Assembly: GCF_031954525.1 (NCBI RefSeq)
Contig: NZ_CP134867.1
Coordinates: forward strand, 3,162,001 to 3,226,000
Direction: 5' to 3'
Origin: Dyella sp. BiH032
Lineage (GTDB): Bacteria; Pseudomonadota; Gammaproteobacteria; Xanthomonadales; Rhodanobacteraceae
DNA: 64,000 nucleotides
Position numbers and translations under genes: made by a program. Positions 50,432-60,098 of the stretch are shown here, one piece after another. The notes below the pieces were generated by a model, which saw nothing but the letters and a program-made list of their open reading frames with translations, searched no databases and had not been told where the DNA came from. Numbering within the stretch: the first letter of the stretch is position 1; every line of letters starts with the position of its first letter.

Positions 50432-51070
50432 ATGCGTGCCACCAGCGTTACGGTCCGTCTGCTCGCGATCGCTGCGGCGGCCTTTTGCCTACCCCATTCT
50501 GCTCTAGCGGCCGGGGGCCCCTTCGGCATCGATCACAAGCTCCACTACGACGACAGCGGTATCTGGAAACGCCGCAACCAGAACATCGTCTACTACGGGA
50601 CCATTGTGTCCGCAGGAGCCGGCGCCCTCTGGCTGGGCGACGACGACGAACTCGGCGATACGCTCTGGCGCTCGGTCGATTCCATGGTGGTCACCGCCGT
50701 CGGGACGCAGGCGTTGAAATGGACGTTCCAGCGTGAACGCCCCTCGCAGACCGACAGCCCCAACCAATGGTTCAAGGGCTGGCACGCGCAGAGCTTTCCC
50801 AGCGGCGAGGTCGCCGCGATCACAGCCGCCGTCACCCCGATCATGGCCCACTACGGCGGGGAGCACCCGGCCATCTACGCCCTGGCCCTCCTGCCGGCCT
50901 ACGACGCCGTGGCTCGCGTAAAAACTCACGGACATTGGCAGAGCGACGTCCTGGTCGGCGCGGCGATCGGCGTGGGCGTTGGCCTATGGGCCGAGCATCG
51001 AAAATCCCCATGGATCGTCAGTTTCCTGCCGCATGGCGTGCAGGTGGGTTTCTCCAAGCATTGGGATTAG
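50432..51070 (+). CDS. Exported PAP2-family phosphatase with PSGE in place of PSGH
   Basis: A 212-residue protein with a signal peptide (MRATSVTVRLLAIAAAAF-CLPHSALA). The PAP2 motifs are KWTFQRERP (K-x6-R-P, about 88-96), SFPSGEVAAITA (about 113) and ARVKTHGHWQSDV (R-x5-H-x3-D). The second motif has Glu where most family members have the His that protonates the leaving group; I recall the same FPSGEV form in other Gram-negative PAP2 proteins, so it may be a subfamily. GGAGG precedes the ATG. Lipid phosphate or undecaprenyl-PP substrates are possible. Ends overlapping the Rnk-like gene. Confidence 0.85.
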   Translation: MRATSVTVRLLAIAAAAFCLPHSALAAGGPFGIDHKLHYDDSGIWKRRNQNIVYYGTIVSAGAGALWLGDDDELGDTLWRSVDSMVVTAVGTQALKWTFQRERPSQTDSPNQWFKGWHAQSFPSGEVAAITAAVTPIMAHYGGEHPAIYALALLPAYDAVARVKTHGHWQSDVLVGAAIGVGVGLWAEHRKSPWIVSFLPHGVQVGFSKHWD

Positions 51071-51534
51071 GCGTGACGGTGCGAGGCGTCTTCACGTTTC
51101 CTGCACGACGTCAGCGATGGAAATCCCCGGCCGCCTCCGGCTGGTAGCCGATGTCGCCCCGCAGCAGCCGCGCGGCCGTCCGGCATCGGCCAACCTAGGT
51201 GCTGCTCCTTCGCCAGGCCCAGCAGCGCGCTCCCCACCGGCACCAGTATCGAGACGCGCCCCGCCTCGCCGGCGCCGGCCGGATACACCAGGGTGGGCGC
51301 GACTCGCTCGCCGGTGGTTTCGTCCCCGGCGGTGACCTGCGAATTCATCGTCACTACGTCCGGTGGGATCTCCGTCGGCTCGCGCACTTCCGCACGGTCC
51401 AGTTCGGCCTGCGGGACGATATGCCCCTGCGCCTCGGCGGTAGACATGCGTTCGAGCAGGGCTTCGGTGCGCTCCAGGTCGGCCGAGGCTGGAAATGACG
51501 ATCGGCGGCTGCTGTTCAATAGCGGGGCGATCAT
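51067..51534 (-). CDS. rnk: Rnk-like (GreA/GreB C-terminal domain) regulator with a C-terminal frameshift
   Basis: Rnk-type proteins bind the RNA polymerase secondary channel region and are named regulators of nucleoside diphosphate kinase. The open frame has 155 codons. Residues 15-115 match: DLERTEALLERM coiled coil, AELDRAEVREPTEIPPDVVTMNS, TLVYPAGAGEAGRVSILVPV and GSALLGLAKEQHLGWPMPDG. After PDGR the frame turns to an Ala/Gly/Arg run, while the +1-shifted frame reads GYQPEAAGDFHR-stop (stop at 51111-51113), the hallmark end of the family. The break falls in GGCCGCGCGG near 51170. Either a real frameshift mutation or a sequence error. Confidence 0.82.
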   Translation of the reverse strand: MIAPLLNSSRRSSFPASADLERTEALLERMSTAEAQGHIVPQAELDRAEVREPTEIPPDVVTMNSQVTAGDETTGERVAPTLVYPAGAGEAGRVSILVPVGSALLGLAKEQHLGWPMPDGRAAAAGRHRLPAGGGRGFPSLTSCRKREDASHRHA

Positions 51535-51593
51535 GACGTGGTCATGGCGATATCCCGGCAAGGTTCCATCCGCGACGCATGCGCGCCGTGTAC

Positions 51594-51631
51594 AAAAAAA
51601 TTCGCGCCGGACGCTGGAAGCGCCCGGCGCG
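51594..51631 (-). terminator. Intrinsic terminator on minus, between the MFS start and the Rnk-like gene
   Basis: CGCGCCGG/CCGGCGCG (51603-51610 with 51624-51631) with an inner CGCT/AGCG stem is followed on minus by AAUUUUUUU (U7 at 51600-51594). It lies upstream of the Rnk-like start, so it can only act on a transcript begun in 51632-51760, e.g. a leader or small RNA. Confidence 0.75.
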
Positions 51632-51731
51632 GGAAATAACGGTGGCCGGCAAGCGGCCCTAAGACGAGTGCCCAACCCTGGCCATCGCGTCCACGAAAAG
51701 CAATTGCTGTAGCCGCTATCATGCACGGGTC

Positions 51732-53201
51732 ATGTCCGATACCCCCGCAGCCACGGAAGTGCCTCCCCAGCTCGGCACGCCCGGCAACACGCCTCCCGCT
51801 CCGCCGACGCTTTCCTCGCGCGAACGCTACCGCGGACTCATCTGGCTGGTCGCCGCGGCGTTCTTCATGCAAGCGCTGGACTCCACCATCGTCAACACAG
51901 CGGTGCCGGCCATGGCCGAAGCGCTCGGCGTCACGCCGCTGGGCATGCGCATCGCGCTCACCAGCTACGTGCTGACGCTGGCGATCTTCATCCCCGCCAG
52001 CCCCTGGATGTGCGACCGCTTCGGCACCCGCCGCATCTTCGCCGCCGCCATTGCCGTGTTCACGGTCGGCTCGCTGCTCTGCGGCGTGTCGCAGACCCTG
52101 CCCCAGCTGGTCGCCGCCCGCGTGCTGCAAGGCCTTGGCGGTGCCGCGCTGATGCCGGTCGGGCGTTACGTGCTCGTGCGCAGCATCGACAAGCGCGACT
52201 TCGTGCGCGCCATGAGCACAGTGGCCACCGTCGGCCTGCTCGGCTCCGTGATCGGCCCGCTGCTGGGCGGCGTGCTGGCCGAGTACACCTCGTGGCGCCT
52301 GATCTTCCTCATCAACGTGCCGGTCGGCGTGATCGGCTACTGGATGAATGGCCGGGAGATGCCCGATTACCGCCTCGCGGATCCGCATCGCTTCGATCTG
52401 CCCGGCTTCCTGTTGTTCGCCACCGCGTCCGCCATGCTGCTGACCGCCTCCGAGGTCGCCAGCGGCGGTGGTGGCCAATGGCCGCAGATCGCCATCAGCG
52501 GCACGCTCGCGCTGATCTTCGGCGGCGTCTATGTGTGGCACAGCCGGCGCACTGAGTACCCGGTGGCGGACCTCACCCTTCTGCGCATCCGCAGCGTGTG
52601 GGTGTCGCTGGCCGGCAATCTGTTCACGCGTTTGGGCGTGTCGGGCATGTTCCTGCTGCTGGTGCTGTTCCTGCAGGTGGGCTGCGGCTGGTCGCCGACC
52701 ATGGCCGGCCTGATGATGGTGCCGCAGGCGCTGGGCTCGATCTGCGCGAAGTGGGTAATCAATCGCCTGCTGCAGCGCATGGGCTACCGCCGCTTCCTGC
52801 TTTCCAACACGCTGATCGTGGCGGTGCTGCTGGCATCCTTCGCCCTGCTGGGCAAGGACTCGCCGATGTGGGTGATCGCCCCGATGGTGTTCGTCTACGG
52901 CGGCTTCATGGGGCTGCAGTACACCGCCATGAACACCCTGATCTACAACGACCTGGACGTGAAGTACGCCTCCATGGCTTCCTCGATGGCTTCGACGGCG
53001 CAGTACCTGTCCATGAGCTTCGGCATCGCGCTCGCCTCGCTGCTGATGGAAGCCCTCCTGCAAGGCCATGCGCACGACGACTACGTGGCCTCCTTCCGCT
53101 GGACGGTGCTGCTGCTGGGCGTGGTCACCGCCACCGCCAGCTGGGTCTTCAGCCGCCTGGACCGCCAGCCGGCGAAAGCGCCGGCCGAAACCGCGACCTG
53201 A
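51732..53201 (+). CDS. MFS drug exporter, DHA2 family (14-TM type)
   Basis: A 489-residue exporter of the DHA2 (EmrB/MdtD) family. MQALDSTIVNTAVPAMAEALG is the TM1 motif D1, typical of DHA2 members; ASPWMCDRFGTRRIF is motif A; RVLQGLGGAALMPVGRYVLVR is motif B; GLLGSVIGPLLGGVLAEYTSWRLIFLIN is motif C of antiporters, read in two blocks. A Pro-rich cytosolic N-tail of about 35 residues precedes TM1. No HlyD-type adaptor gene is beside it, as for MdtD. The substrate is unknown. Confidence 0.9.
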   Translation: MSDTPAATEVPPQLGTPGNTPPAPPTLSSRERYRGLIWLVAAAFFMQALDSTIVNTAVPAMAEALGVTPLGMRIALTSYVLTLAIFIPASPWMCDRFGTRRIFAAAIAVFTVGSLLCGVSQTLPQLVAARVLQGLGGAALMPVGRYVLVRSIDKRDFVRAMSTVATVGLLGSVIGPLLGGVLAEYTSWRLIFLINVPVGVIGYWMNGREMPDYRLADPHRFDLPGFLLFATASAMLLTASEVASGGGGQWPQIAISGTLALIFGGVYVWHSRRTEYPVADLTLLRIRSVWVSLAGNLFTRLGVSGMFLLLVLFLQVGCGWSPTMAGLMMVPQALGSICAKWVINRLLQRMGYRRFLLSNTLIVAVLLASFALLGKDSPMWVIAPMVFVYGGFMGLQYTAMNTLIYNDLDVKYASMASSMASTAQYLSMSFGIALASLLMEALLQGHAHDDYVASFRWTVLLLGVVTATASWVFSRLDRQPAKAPAETAT

Positions 53202-53341
53202 TCCGCGGAAGACATCCTGGCCGGTACGCCGGGTGAAGCATCCGCGTTCCCGCCGTGCGTCCTAAGCCGGACCAAGAGGCGCCCCAACACACTTGCCAGC
53301 ATGTAGCATGGACCGGTTCGCGCCTCCGGAAGGACCCCTGC

Positions 53342-54547
53342 ATGCATCACGCAGCCGACATCCTGCTCACCCTCTTCATCGTGTTCGTCGCCGCGCAGAT
53401 CGGTGGCGAAATCGCCCAGCGGTTCAAGCTGCCCGGCGTGGTCGGCGAGATCGCCGCCGGCTGCGTGGTCGGCCCCTCGGTGCTGGGTTGGATCACCCCC
53501 GAGCAGATCGCCACCGGCACCCCGCTGGACGTGCTGGCCGAGATCGGCGTGGTCCTGCTGCTGTTCGCGGTGGGTCTGGAAACCCGCCTGGAGGACTTGA
53601 AGAAGGTCGGCAAGGTCGCCTTCCTCGTCGGCGTGCTGGGCGTCCTCGTGCCGTTTGGCCTGGGCGGCATGTGGGCGCATACGAGCGGCTACGACTGGGG
53701 CAAGTCGCTGTTCATTGCCGCCGCCTTCGTCGCGACGTCCGCGGGCATCACTGCGCGCGTGCTGCAGGAACTCAATGCGTTGCAGCGCGTGGAGAGCAAG
53801 GTGATCCTCGGCGCCGCGGTGATCGACGACATCCTCGCGATGCTGCTGCTCGGCGTGGTGGTGTCGCTGCAGGGCGGCGAAGGCTTCAACGCCATGCATC
53901 TGGTCACCACGCTGGTCGGCGCGATCGGCTTCATCGCGGTGATCGGCTTCGGCGGTGCGCGCGCCATGCGCTGGAATTCCAGCTGGCTGGACAAGCCGCG
54001 CGCGCAGAACTCCGCGCTGGGCATCGTGCTGGCGCTGTGCCTGGGCCTAGCCTACGTCTCCACGCTGTTCGGGCTCGCCGCCATCATCGGCGCCTTCCTG
54101 GCCGGCATGATCGCTTCGGAAACCCGCCAGCAGCACACGCTGGAAAAGCAGGTCCAGCCACTGCTTTCGCTGCTCACGCCATTCTTCTTCGTCATCACGG
54201 GCAGCAAGATCGACCTGCAGCAGCTGGCCAGCGGCGACGCCATCCTCACGCTCTCCATCGTCACCGCCATCGCCATCGTGTCCAAGCTCGCCGGCGGCTT
54301 CCTCGGCGCACTGTCGCTGGGCAAGCGCAGCGCCACCATCGTGGGTTTCGGCATGGTGCCGCGCGGCGAGGTGGGCGTGGTGATCGCCAGCCTGGGCCTG
54401 GCGGCGGGCGTCTTCAGCGACCGCACCTACGCCATCATCGTGGCCATGTCGCTGCTGACCGCGATGGTCACGCCGCCGGTGCTGGCCTGGATGCTCAAGC
54501 GCAGCGGCAGCGCGAGCGCCGTGGCGGAGCCCGATACGCGCGGTTGA
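53342..54547 (+). CDS. Cation:proton antiporter, CPA2 family
   Basis: A 401-residue membrane antiporter with about 12-13 helices and no TrkA-N domain. FKLPGVVGEIAAGCVVGPSVLG is the family TM1-2 start; FVATSAGITARVLQEL and VIDDILAMLLLGVV carry the paired acidic residues of TM5 (VIDD) needed for exchange; GFGMVPRGEVGVVIASLGL is the conserved Arg helix. This is the KefB/NapA-like exchanger domain. Na+, K+ or H+ selectivity cannot be told. ATG at 53342 follows GGAAGGACCCCTGC. Confidence 0.92.
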   Translation: MHHAADILLTLFIVFVAAQIGGEIAQRFKLPGVVGEIAAGCVVGPSVLGWITPEQIATGTPLDVLAEIGVVLLLFAVGLETRLEDLKKVGKVAFLVGVLGVLVPFGLGGMWAHTSGYDWGKSLFIAAAFVATSAGITARVLQELNALQRVESKVILGAAVIDDILAMLLLGVVVSLQGGEGFNAMHLVTTLVGAIGFIAVIGFGGARAMRWNSSWLDKPRAQNSALGIVLALCLGLAYVSTLFGLAAIIGAFLAGMIASETRQQHTLEKQVQPLLSLLTPFFFVITGSKIDLQQLASGDAILTLSIVTAIAIVSKLAGGFLGALSLGKRSATIVGFGMVPRGEVGVVIASLGLAAGVFSDRTYAIIVAMSLLTAMVTPPVLAWMLKRSGSASAVAEPDTRG

Positions 54548-54743
54548 TAGCCACGCCGGCGTGTGCGATTCCACACGGCGCCGTGACGGAAAGCTCTCAG
54601 CCGGCGTGTCGCCGATCCGCTGAAATGGCCTGAATTCGCGGCAGAACGCGCTCCGGGCACCTGGCACGCCTTTTGATTCCTTCCATGCAAACGCCCCGGG
54701 CGGCGATGGTCGCCGCCGATGGCAAGCGCATGAATGGAAACCC

Positions 54744-55457
54744 ATGAACGCAGGGACGATGGCAGCCGCGCCAAGTCGGGGCAATCGCTTCGCCGCAAGC
54801 GATGAGCCGGCTTCCGGCGAGCTGCGGTTGCAACGGCTGGCGCACGCCGATGTCGAGCATTTCCATCGCCAGTACGCCGACCCGGCGATCGCCGCCCTGT
54901 GCTGCTGGCCCAAGTTCGCGGGCGCCGACGCATGGCACGACTGGCTCGACGCCATCCAAGCCGCGCCGGAGCACGCCTTGTTCGGCATATGGCACCGGCA
55001 GCAGGGATTCATCGGTTGCGCCGGATTGGTCCTGCACGACGGCCTGGGCTTCTTCCATTACTGGCTGGGCCGCGACTTCCGCGCGCAGGGCCATGGCACG
55101 CGAACGGGCCTCGCGCTGCTCGCCTTCGCGCGCGAGCACTGGGGTCTGCGCGCCTGCTACGCCAAGGTTTTCGCAAGCAACCATGTTTCGCGGCGAAGCC
55201 TCGGCAAGATCGGCTTCCACGACACGGGCGTGCCGATCACCAGCCCCGCGGCACATGAAGAGCAGCTGCTGCGCTGGCCATCCAATCGCCACGACGCAGC
55301 CGACGAGGCGCGACGACTGTTCGCCGCCCTGGAGGCCGATGTCCACGTGGCCGACCGACCATCCGACAACAGCCCGCCGCCAGATGTTCTCCACCTCGCG
55401 GAGACCGCCGCGAGCCCATTCCGTCCCATGACGTTCGAGGGAGCGAAAACACCATGA
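54744..55457 (+). CDS. GNAT-family N-acetyltransferase, RimJ-like
   Basis: A 237-residue protein whose central part (about 25-175) is a GNAT fold: LRLQRLAHADVEHFHRQYADP, then FHYWLGRDFRAQGHGTRTGLALLAFARE with the Q-G-H-G-T acetyl-CoA loop, and VFASNHVSRRSLGKIGFHDTG, as in RimJ/RimL. The last 60 residues are a low-complexity extension. The ATG at 54744 overlaps a tiny upstream reading frame. Its TGA overlaps the next gene by ATGA, so the two are coupled. The target is unknown but may be the 130-aa partner. Confidence 0.85.
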   Translation: MNAGTMAAAPSRGNRFAASDEPASGELRLQRLAHADVEHFHRQYADPAIAALCCWPKFAGADAWHDWLDAIQAAPEHALFGIWHRQQGFIGCAGLVLHDGLGFFHYWLGRDFRAQGHGTRTGLALLAFAREHWGLRACYAKVFASNHVSRRSLGKIGFHDTGVPITSPAAHEEQLLRWPSNRHDAADEARRLFAALEADVHVADRPSDNSPPPDVLHLAETAASPFRPMTFEGAKTP

Positions 55458-55846
55458 GCTTCTTTCAGAAGATGGCCAGCAAGATTCTCCCGCCCGCGGC
55501 AGCCAAGCATCTCGCCGAAACCGCCACCGCCGCGGTTCAGGCCACCCTGGCGCGCAAGAACATCCCTCACACCAATACGGTGATCAATCCGACAACTCAT
55601 TACACCAGCGGCCAACACCACCACGTCGGCGGACAGGCCTGGAACGTGATTTCCGGTCCGGAAAAGGGAGGCCAGCGGGCCTTCATGATGGTGCAGAACC
55701 TGGGATACCAGCTCAACAAGTTCCTGACCGGCGGCGTAGGCCATCGTGTGGGCAACAGCAATGCGCTGGTGCCATACCAGCCGAAGTCGACCGCACTGAC
55801 GGTGCGCAACGACTCGAACGCGCCCGGCAAATTTCCCAAGCTCTAG
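55454..55846 (+). CDS. Protein of unknown function, coupled to a GNAT gene
   Basis: I do not recognise this 130-residue protein. It starts MSFFQKMASKILPPAAAKHL with an amphipathic helix, continues with an Ala/Thr helix (AETATAAVQATLARKN), a His-rich middle (TSGQHHHVGGQAWN), GQRAFMMVQNLGYQLNKFLTGGVGHRVG, and a disordered Pro/Thr/Asn end. There is no TM segment, signal peptide or Cys. It starts by ATGA overlap with the acetyltransferase gene, a strong sign of a shared job. It is possibly the substrate or partner of that enzyme. Confidence 0.7.
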   Translation: MSFFQKMASKILPPAAAKHLAETATAAVQATLARKNIPHTNTVINPTTHYTSGQHHHVGGQAWNVISGPEKGGQRAFMMVQNLGYQLNKFLTGGVGHRVGNSNALVPYQPKSTALTVRNDSNAPGKFPKL

Positions 55847-55876
55847 CCCGCAGCGTGCTTGCGCAGGCGCGAGCGA

Positions 55877-57295
55877 TCAGCCGCGCCCGCGCATGGCCTG
55901 GTAGGCAGCGAGCGCGTCATGGCGCGAAGCCGCCAAGTCGATCATCGGTGCCGGATAGCCGCTGCGCGCGAGCAGCGCGGCATCTTTCCATGGCTCGTGC
56001 AGCAGCGGCAGCGGTGCGTCCTTCAGTTCCGGCAGCCAATGCCGCAGATAGTCACCCTCCGGATCGAACTTCTGCGCCTGCGACACCGGATTGAACACGC
56101 GGAAGTACGGCGCCGCATCCGCACCGCAACCGGCCACCCATTGCCAACCAAGCGTGTTGTTGGCGAGGTCCGCATCCACCAGCGTGTCCCAGAACCAGCG
56201 TGCACCCTCCCGCCAGTGCTGGCGGAGATTCTTGGTGAGGAAGCTCGCCACGACCATGCGCACGCGGTTGTGCATCCAGCCGGTATGCCATAACTCGCGC
56301 ATGCCGGCGTCGACCAGAGGAATGCCGGTACGGCCTTGGCGCCAGCGTTCCAACAGCGCCTCGTCGGGCTCGGCCCAGCGGAAACTGGCGAAGCCGGGGC
56401 TGAAGTTCTCGGTAGGTGTCTGCGGAAAATGGAACAACAAGTGGTGCGCGAACTCGCGCCAACCCAGCTCGCGCAGGAATGGCTCCAGATCGAGCCTACG
56501 TTTCGCATCGAGCCGCTGCGTGTCTCGTTGCAGGATATGGTGAATCTGACGCGGGGAAATCTCGCCGAAATGCAGGTGCGGCGACAACCGCGAAGTGCCA
56601 TGTCGTGCTGGCAAGTCACGCAGCCGCGCATAGCCGTTCAAAGCGTCGTCCGCGAAGAGCTCCAGCGCATCCAGCGCCCCCTGCTCGCCCGGCGTCCACG
56701 ATTCGCGCAGGCCGCCGTCCCAGCGGATGCGCGGCAGCAGACCCAATGCTTCGAGCTGGAGGCCGCCCGACACCGTGGCGAACCGCATCGCCTGCGGCGC
56801 GGGGAGTGGCGCATCCGGCGCCAACTGCGCCCGCACGCTCCGCCAGAACGGCGTGAACACGCGGTACGGACCGTCCTGCTTCGTCGCCACCTGCCACGGC
56901 TCCACCCACAAGGCAGCGTTGAAGCTCTTCGCATCGATGCCCTGCTCCCGCAACGCCGCCTTGATGCGCTTGTCGCGCGCGATAGCGCTGGGCTCGTAGC
57001 AGCGGTTCCAATACACCGCGGTGGCGCCCGAAGCCTTGCACAGTGCGAGCAGCGTCTCCAGGGAGTCACCCGCGCGCAGGTGCAGGCTCCCGCCATGACC
57101 CACCAGCGCCCCTGACAGCGCCTCCAGCGAGCCATGCAGCCACCACCGGCTGGCCGCACCGGGCGCCCACTCGCCATCCTCGTCCGGCGCATGGATGTAG
57201 ACGGGCAACACGCGCTCATGCGCCGCGCAGGCAGCCGAGAGGGCCGGGTTGTCAGCCAGGCGGAGATCGCGGCGGAACCAGACGATGGCGGTCAT
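55877..57295 (-). CDS. phr: Deoxyribodipyrimidine photolyase (class I CPD)
   Basis: Photolyase repairs cyclobutane pyrimidine dimers with blue light using FAD and an antenna. It has 472 residues. The N-terminal alpha/beta domain begins IVWFRRDLRLADNPAL; the FAD domain holds TSRLSPHLHFGEISPRQ, GWREFAHHLLFHFP, GRTGIPLVDAGMRELWHTGWMHNR and WDTLVDADLANNTLGWQWVAGCG, split as usual. The Trp residues of the electron-transfer chain are present in these blocks. ATG at 57295. It stands alone. Confidence 0.95.
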   Translation of the reverse strand: MTAIVWFRRDLRLADNPALSAACAAHERVLPVYIHAPDEDGEWAPGAASRWWLHGSLEALSGALVGHGGSLHLRAGDSLETLLALCKASGATAVYWNRCYEPSAIARDKRIKAALREQGIDAKSFNAALWVEPWQVATKQDGPYRVFTPFWRSVRAQLAPDAPLPAPQAMRFATVSGGLQLEALGLLPRIRWDGGLRESWTPGEQGALDALELFADDALNGYARLRDLPARHGTSRLSPHLHFGEISPRQIHHILQRDTQRLDAKRRLDLEPFLRELGWREFAHHLLFHFPQTPTENFSPGFASFRWAEPDEALLERWRQGRTGIPLVDAGMRELWHTGWMHNRVRMVVASFLTKNLRQHWREGARWFWDTLVDADLANNTLGWQWVAGCGADAAPYFRVFNPVSQAQKFDPEGDYLRHWLPELKDAPLPLLHEPWKDAALLARSGYPAPMIDLAASRHDALAAYQAMRGRG

Positions 57296-57490
57296 GTCGT
57301 GGGTGATATCGAAAAGACTGTCGCTTATACGCGAAACCTGCCGGAATAGTTGCGCCGTTCCCTCAGCGCTACCCATGCCGCCCTTTTTCGGCGCGATACC
57401 CTCGCGCACCGGAGCTCACCACCATTCGTAGACCGGGCCATTCCTGATAGGATGTCCGGCCTGGATACCCCTGGTATCCACAGCGCTTAC

Positions 57491-57580
57491 GGAGAGATGG
57501 CCGAGCGGTTTAAGGCACCGGTCTTGAAAACCGGCGAAGGGTCAAACCTTCCGTGGGTTCGAATCCCACTCTCTCCGCCA
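57491..57580 (+). tRNA. tRNA-Ser (anticodon UGA)
   Basis: A 90-nt class II tRNA with encoded CCA. Acceptor GGAGAGA pairs with TCTCTCC; anticodon stem CCGGT/ACCGG holds loop CTTGAAA (anticodon TGA, decodes UCN mainly UCA); the variable arm is long (GAAGGG..CCTTC) and the T arm is GTGGG-TTCGAAT-CCCAC. An inverted repeat GGATACC/GGTATCC lies 11 bp upstream. serS lies about 460 bp downstream on the other strand. Confidence 0.97.
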
Positions 57581-57629
57581 GATACCAGAACGCCCCCGAT
57601 TGGGGGCGTTCTGGTATCTGGCGGAGAGA
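57570..57629. terminator. 28-bp perfect inverted repeat that includes the tRNA-Ser 3' end
   Basis: Bases 57570-57597 and 57602-57629 are perfect reverse complements across loop GATT. The inner 17 bp (57581-57618) are an ordinary long terminator-like stem right after the tRNA. The outer 11 bp continue into the tRNA itself (TCTCTCCGCCA). In RNA the tRNA 3' end could pair either with its own acceptor or with the downstream arm. There is no T-run, so termination may rely on Rho. Confidence 0.75.
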
Positions 57630-57770
57630 CGGGGTGAGCACCCACCCGGGTTCGACGAATTCCCCGGGAGCGAATTTGGACAGCCGCAGGCTGGCCCCGT
57701 AGCGCGCAAGCGCGGAGGGGTTCGGCCCACGGATGGGCCGAACCATCCCACTCTGCACGGCAAAGCGCGC
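57604..57770 (+). repeat. Tandem repeat unit 1 (167 bp) downstream of tRNA-Ser
   Basis: This unit and the next differ at only four positions over 167 bp. Each starts GGGCGTTCTGGTATCTGGCG, an inverted copy of the tRNA-Ser 3' end and its flank, and contains a perfect 11-bp hairpin GGTTCGGCCCA/TGGGCCGAACC with loop CGGA (57719-57744). No ORF with coding character; long apparent ORFs on minus are a by-product of the repeat. Confidence 0.85.
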
Positions 57771-57804
57771 CCGCCATCGAGGCCGAATGCAAAACGCCCC
57801 GAGA

Positions 57805-57971
57805 GGGCGTTCTGGTATCTGGCGGAGAGACGGGGTAAGCACCCACCCGGGTTCGACAAATTCGCCGGGAGCGAATTTGGACAGCCGCAGGCTGGCCCCG
57901 TAGCGCGCAAGCGCGGAGGGGTTCGGCCCACGGATGGGCCGAACCATCCCACCCTGCACGGCAAAGCGCGC
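57805..57971 (+). repeat. Tandem repeat unit 2 (167 bp) downstream of tRNA-Ser
   Basis: Second copy, 201 bp after the first. It is preceded by AACGCCCC-GAGA-GGGCGTT, a short version of the stem that precedes unit 1. On minus this stem is followed by TTTT and could terminate transcription. The 34-bp spacer between the copies is unique. Confidence 0.85.
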
Positions 57972-57992
57972 TACGCAATCAAGCTAAAAAAG

Positions 57993-58014
57993 AGCCCGGC
58001 GAACGCCGGGCTTT
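57993..58014. terminator. Intrinsic terminator downstream of serS
   Basis: AGCCCGGC/GCCGGGCT with loop GAAC is flanked by A6 on the left and TTTC on the right. On minus it ends the serS transcript 24 bp after its stop; on plus it can stop read-through from the repeats. Confidence 0.8.
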
Positions 58015-58037
58015 CTCATGTCCGGACCCACGCCCTT

Positions 58038-60009
<1,972 letters not shown>

Positions 60010-60098
60010 ATCCCTTCCTCCCCCCGGTCGAAAACGTTGCGGTGGCCGGAATCTATGCCCGGCCGCCGAAATCCCGCAAGGGTGGTCGCAACAGGCGA

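Noticed and set aside
51531..51722. 63-codon minus ORF as a certain protein
   Set aside because: It contains the U7 terminator and fills the exporter's promoter region. Kept only as a possible leader in the findings.
57604..57971. CRISPR array
   Set aside because: Only two units of 167 bp, no short repeats with unique spacers, and no cas gene.
57487..57978. 163-codon minus ORF across the tRNA-Ser repeats
   Set aside because: It translates the repeat twice and the antisense of the tRNA (ESGIRTHGRFDPSP-type junk), not a protein.
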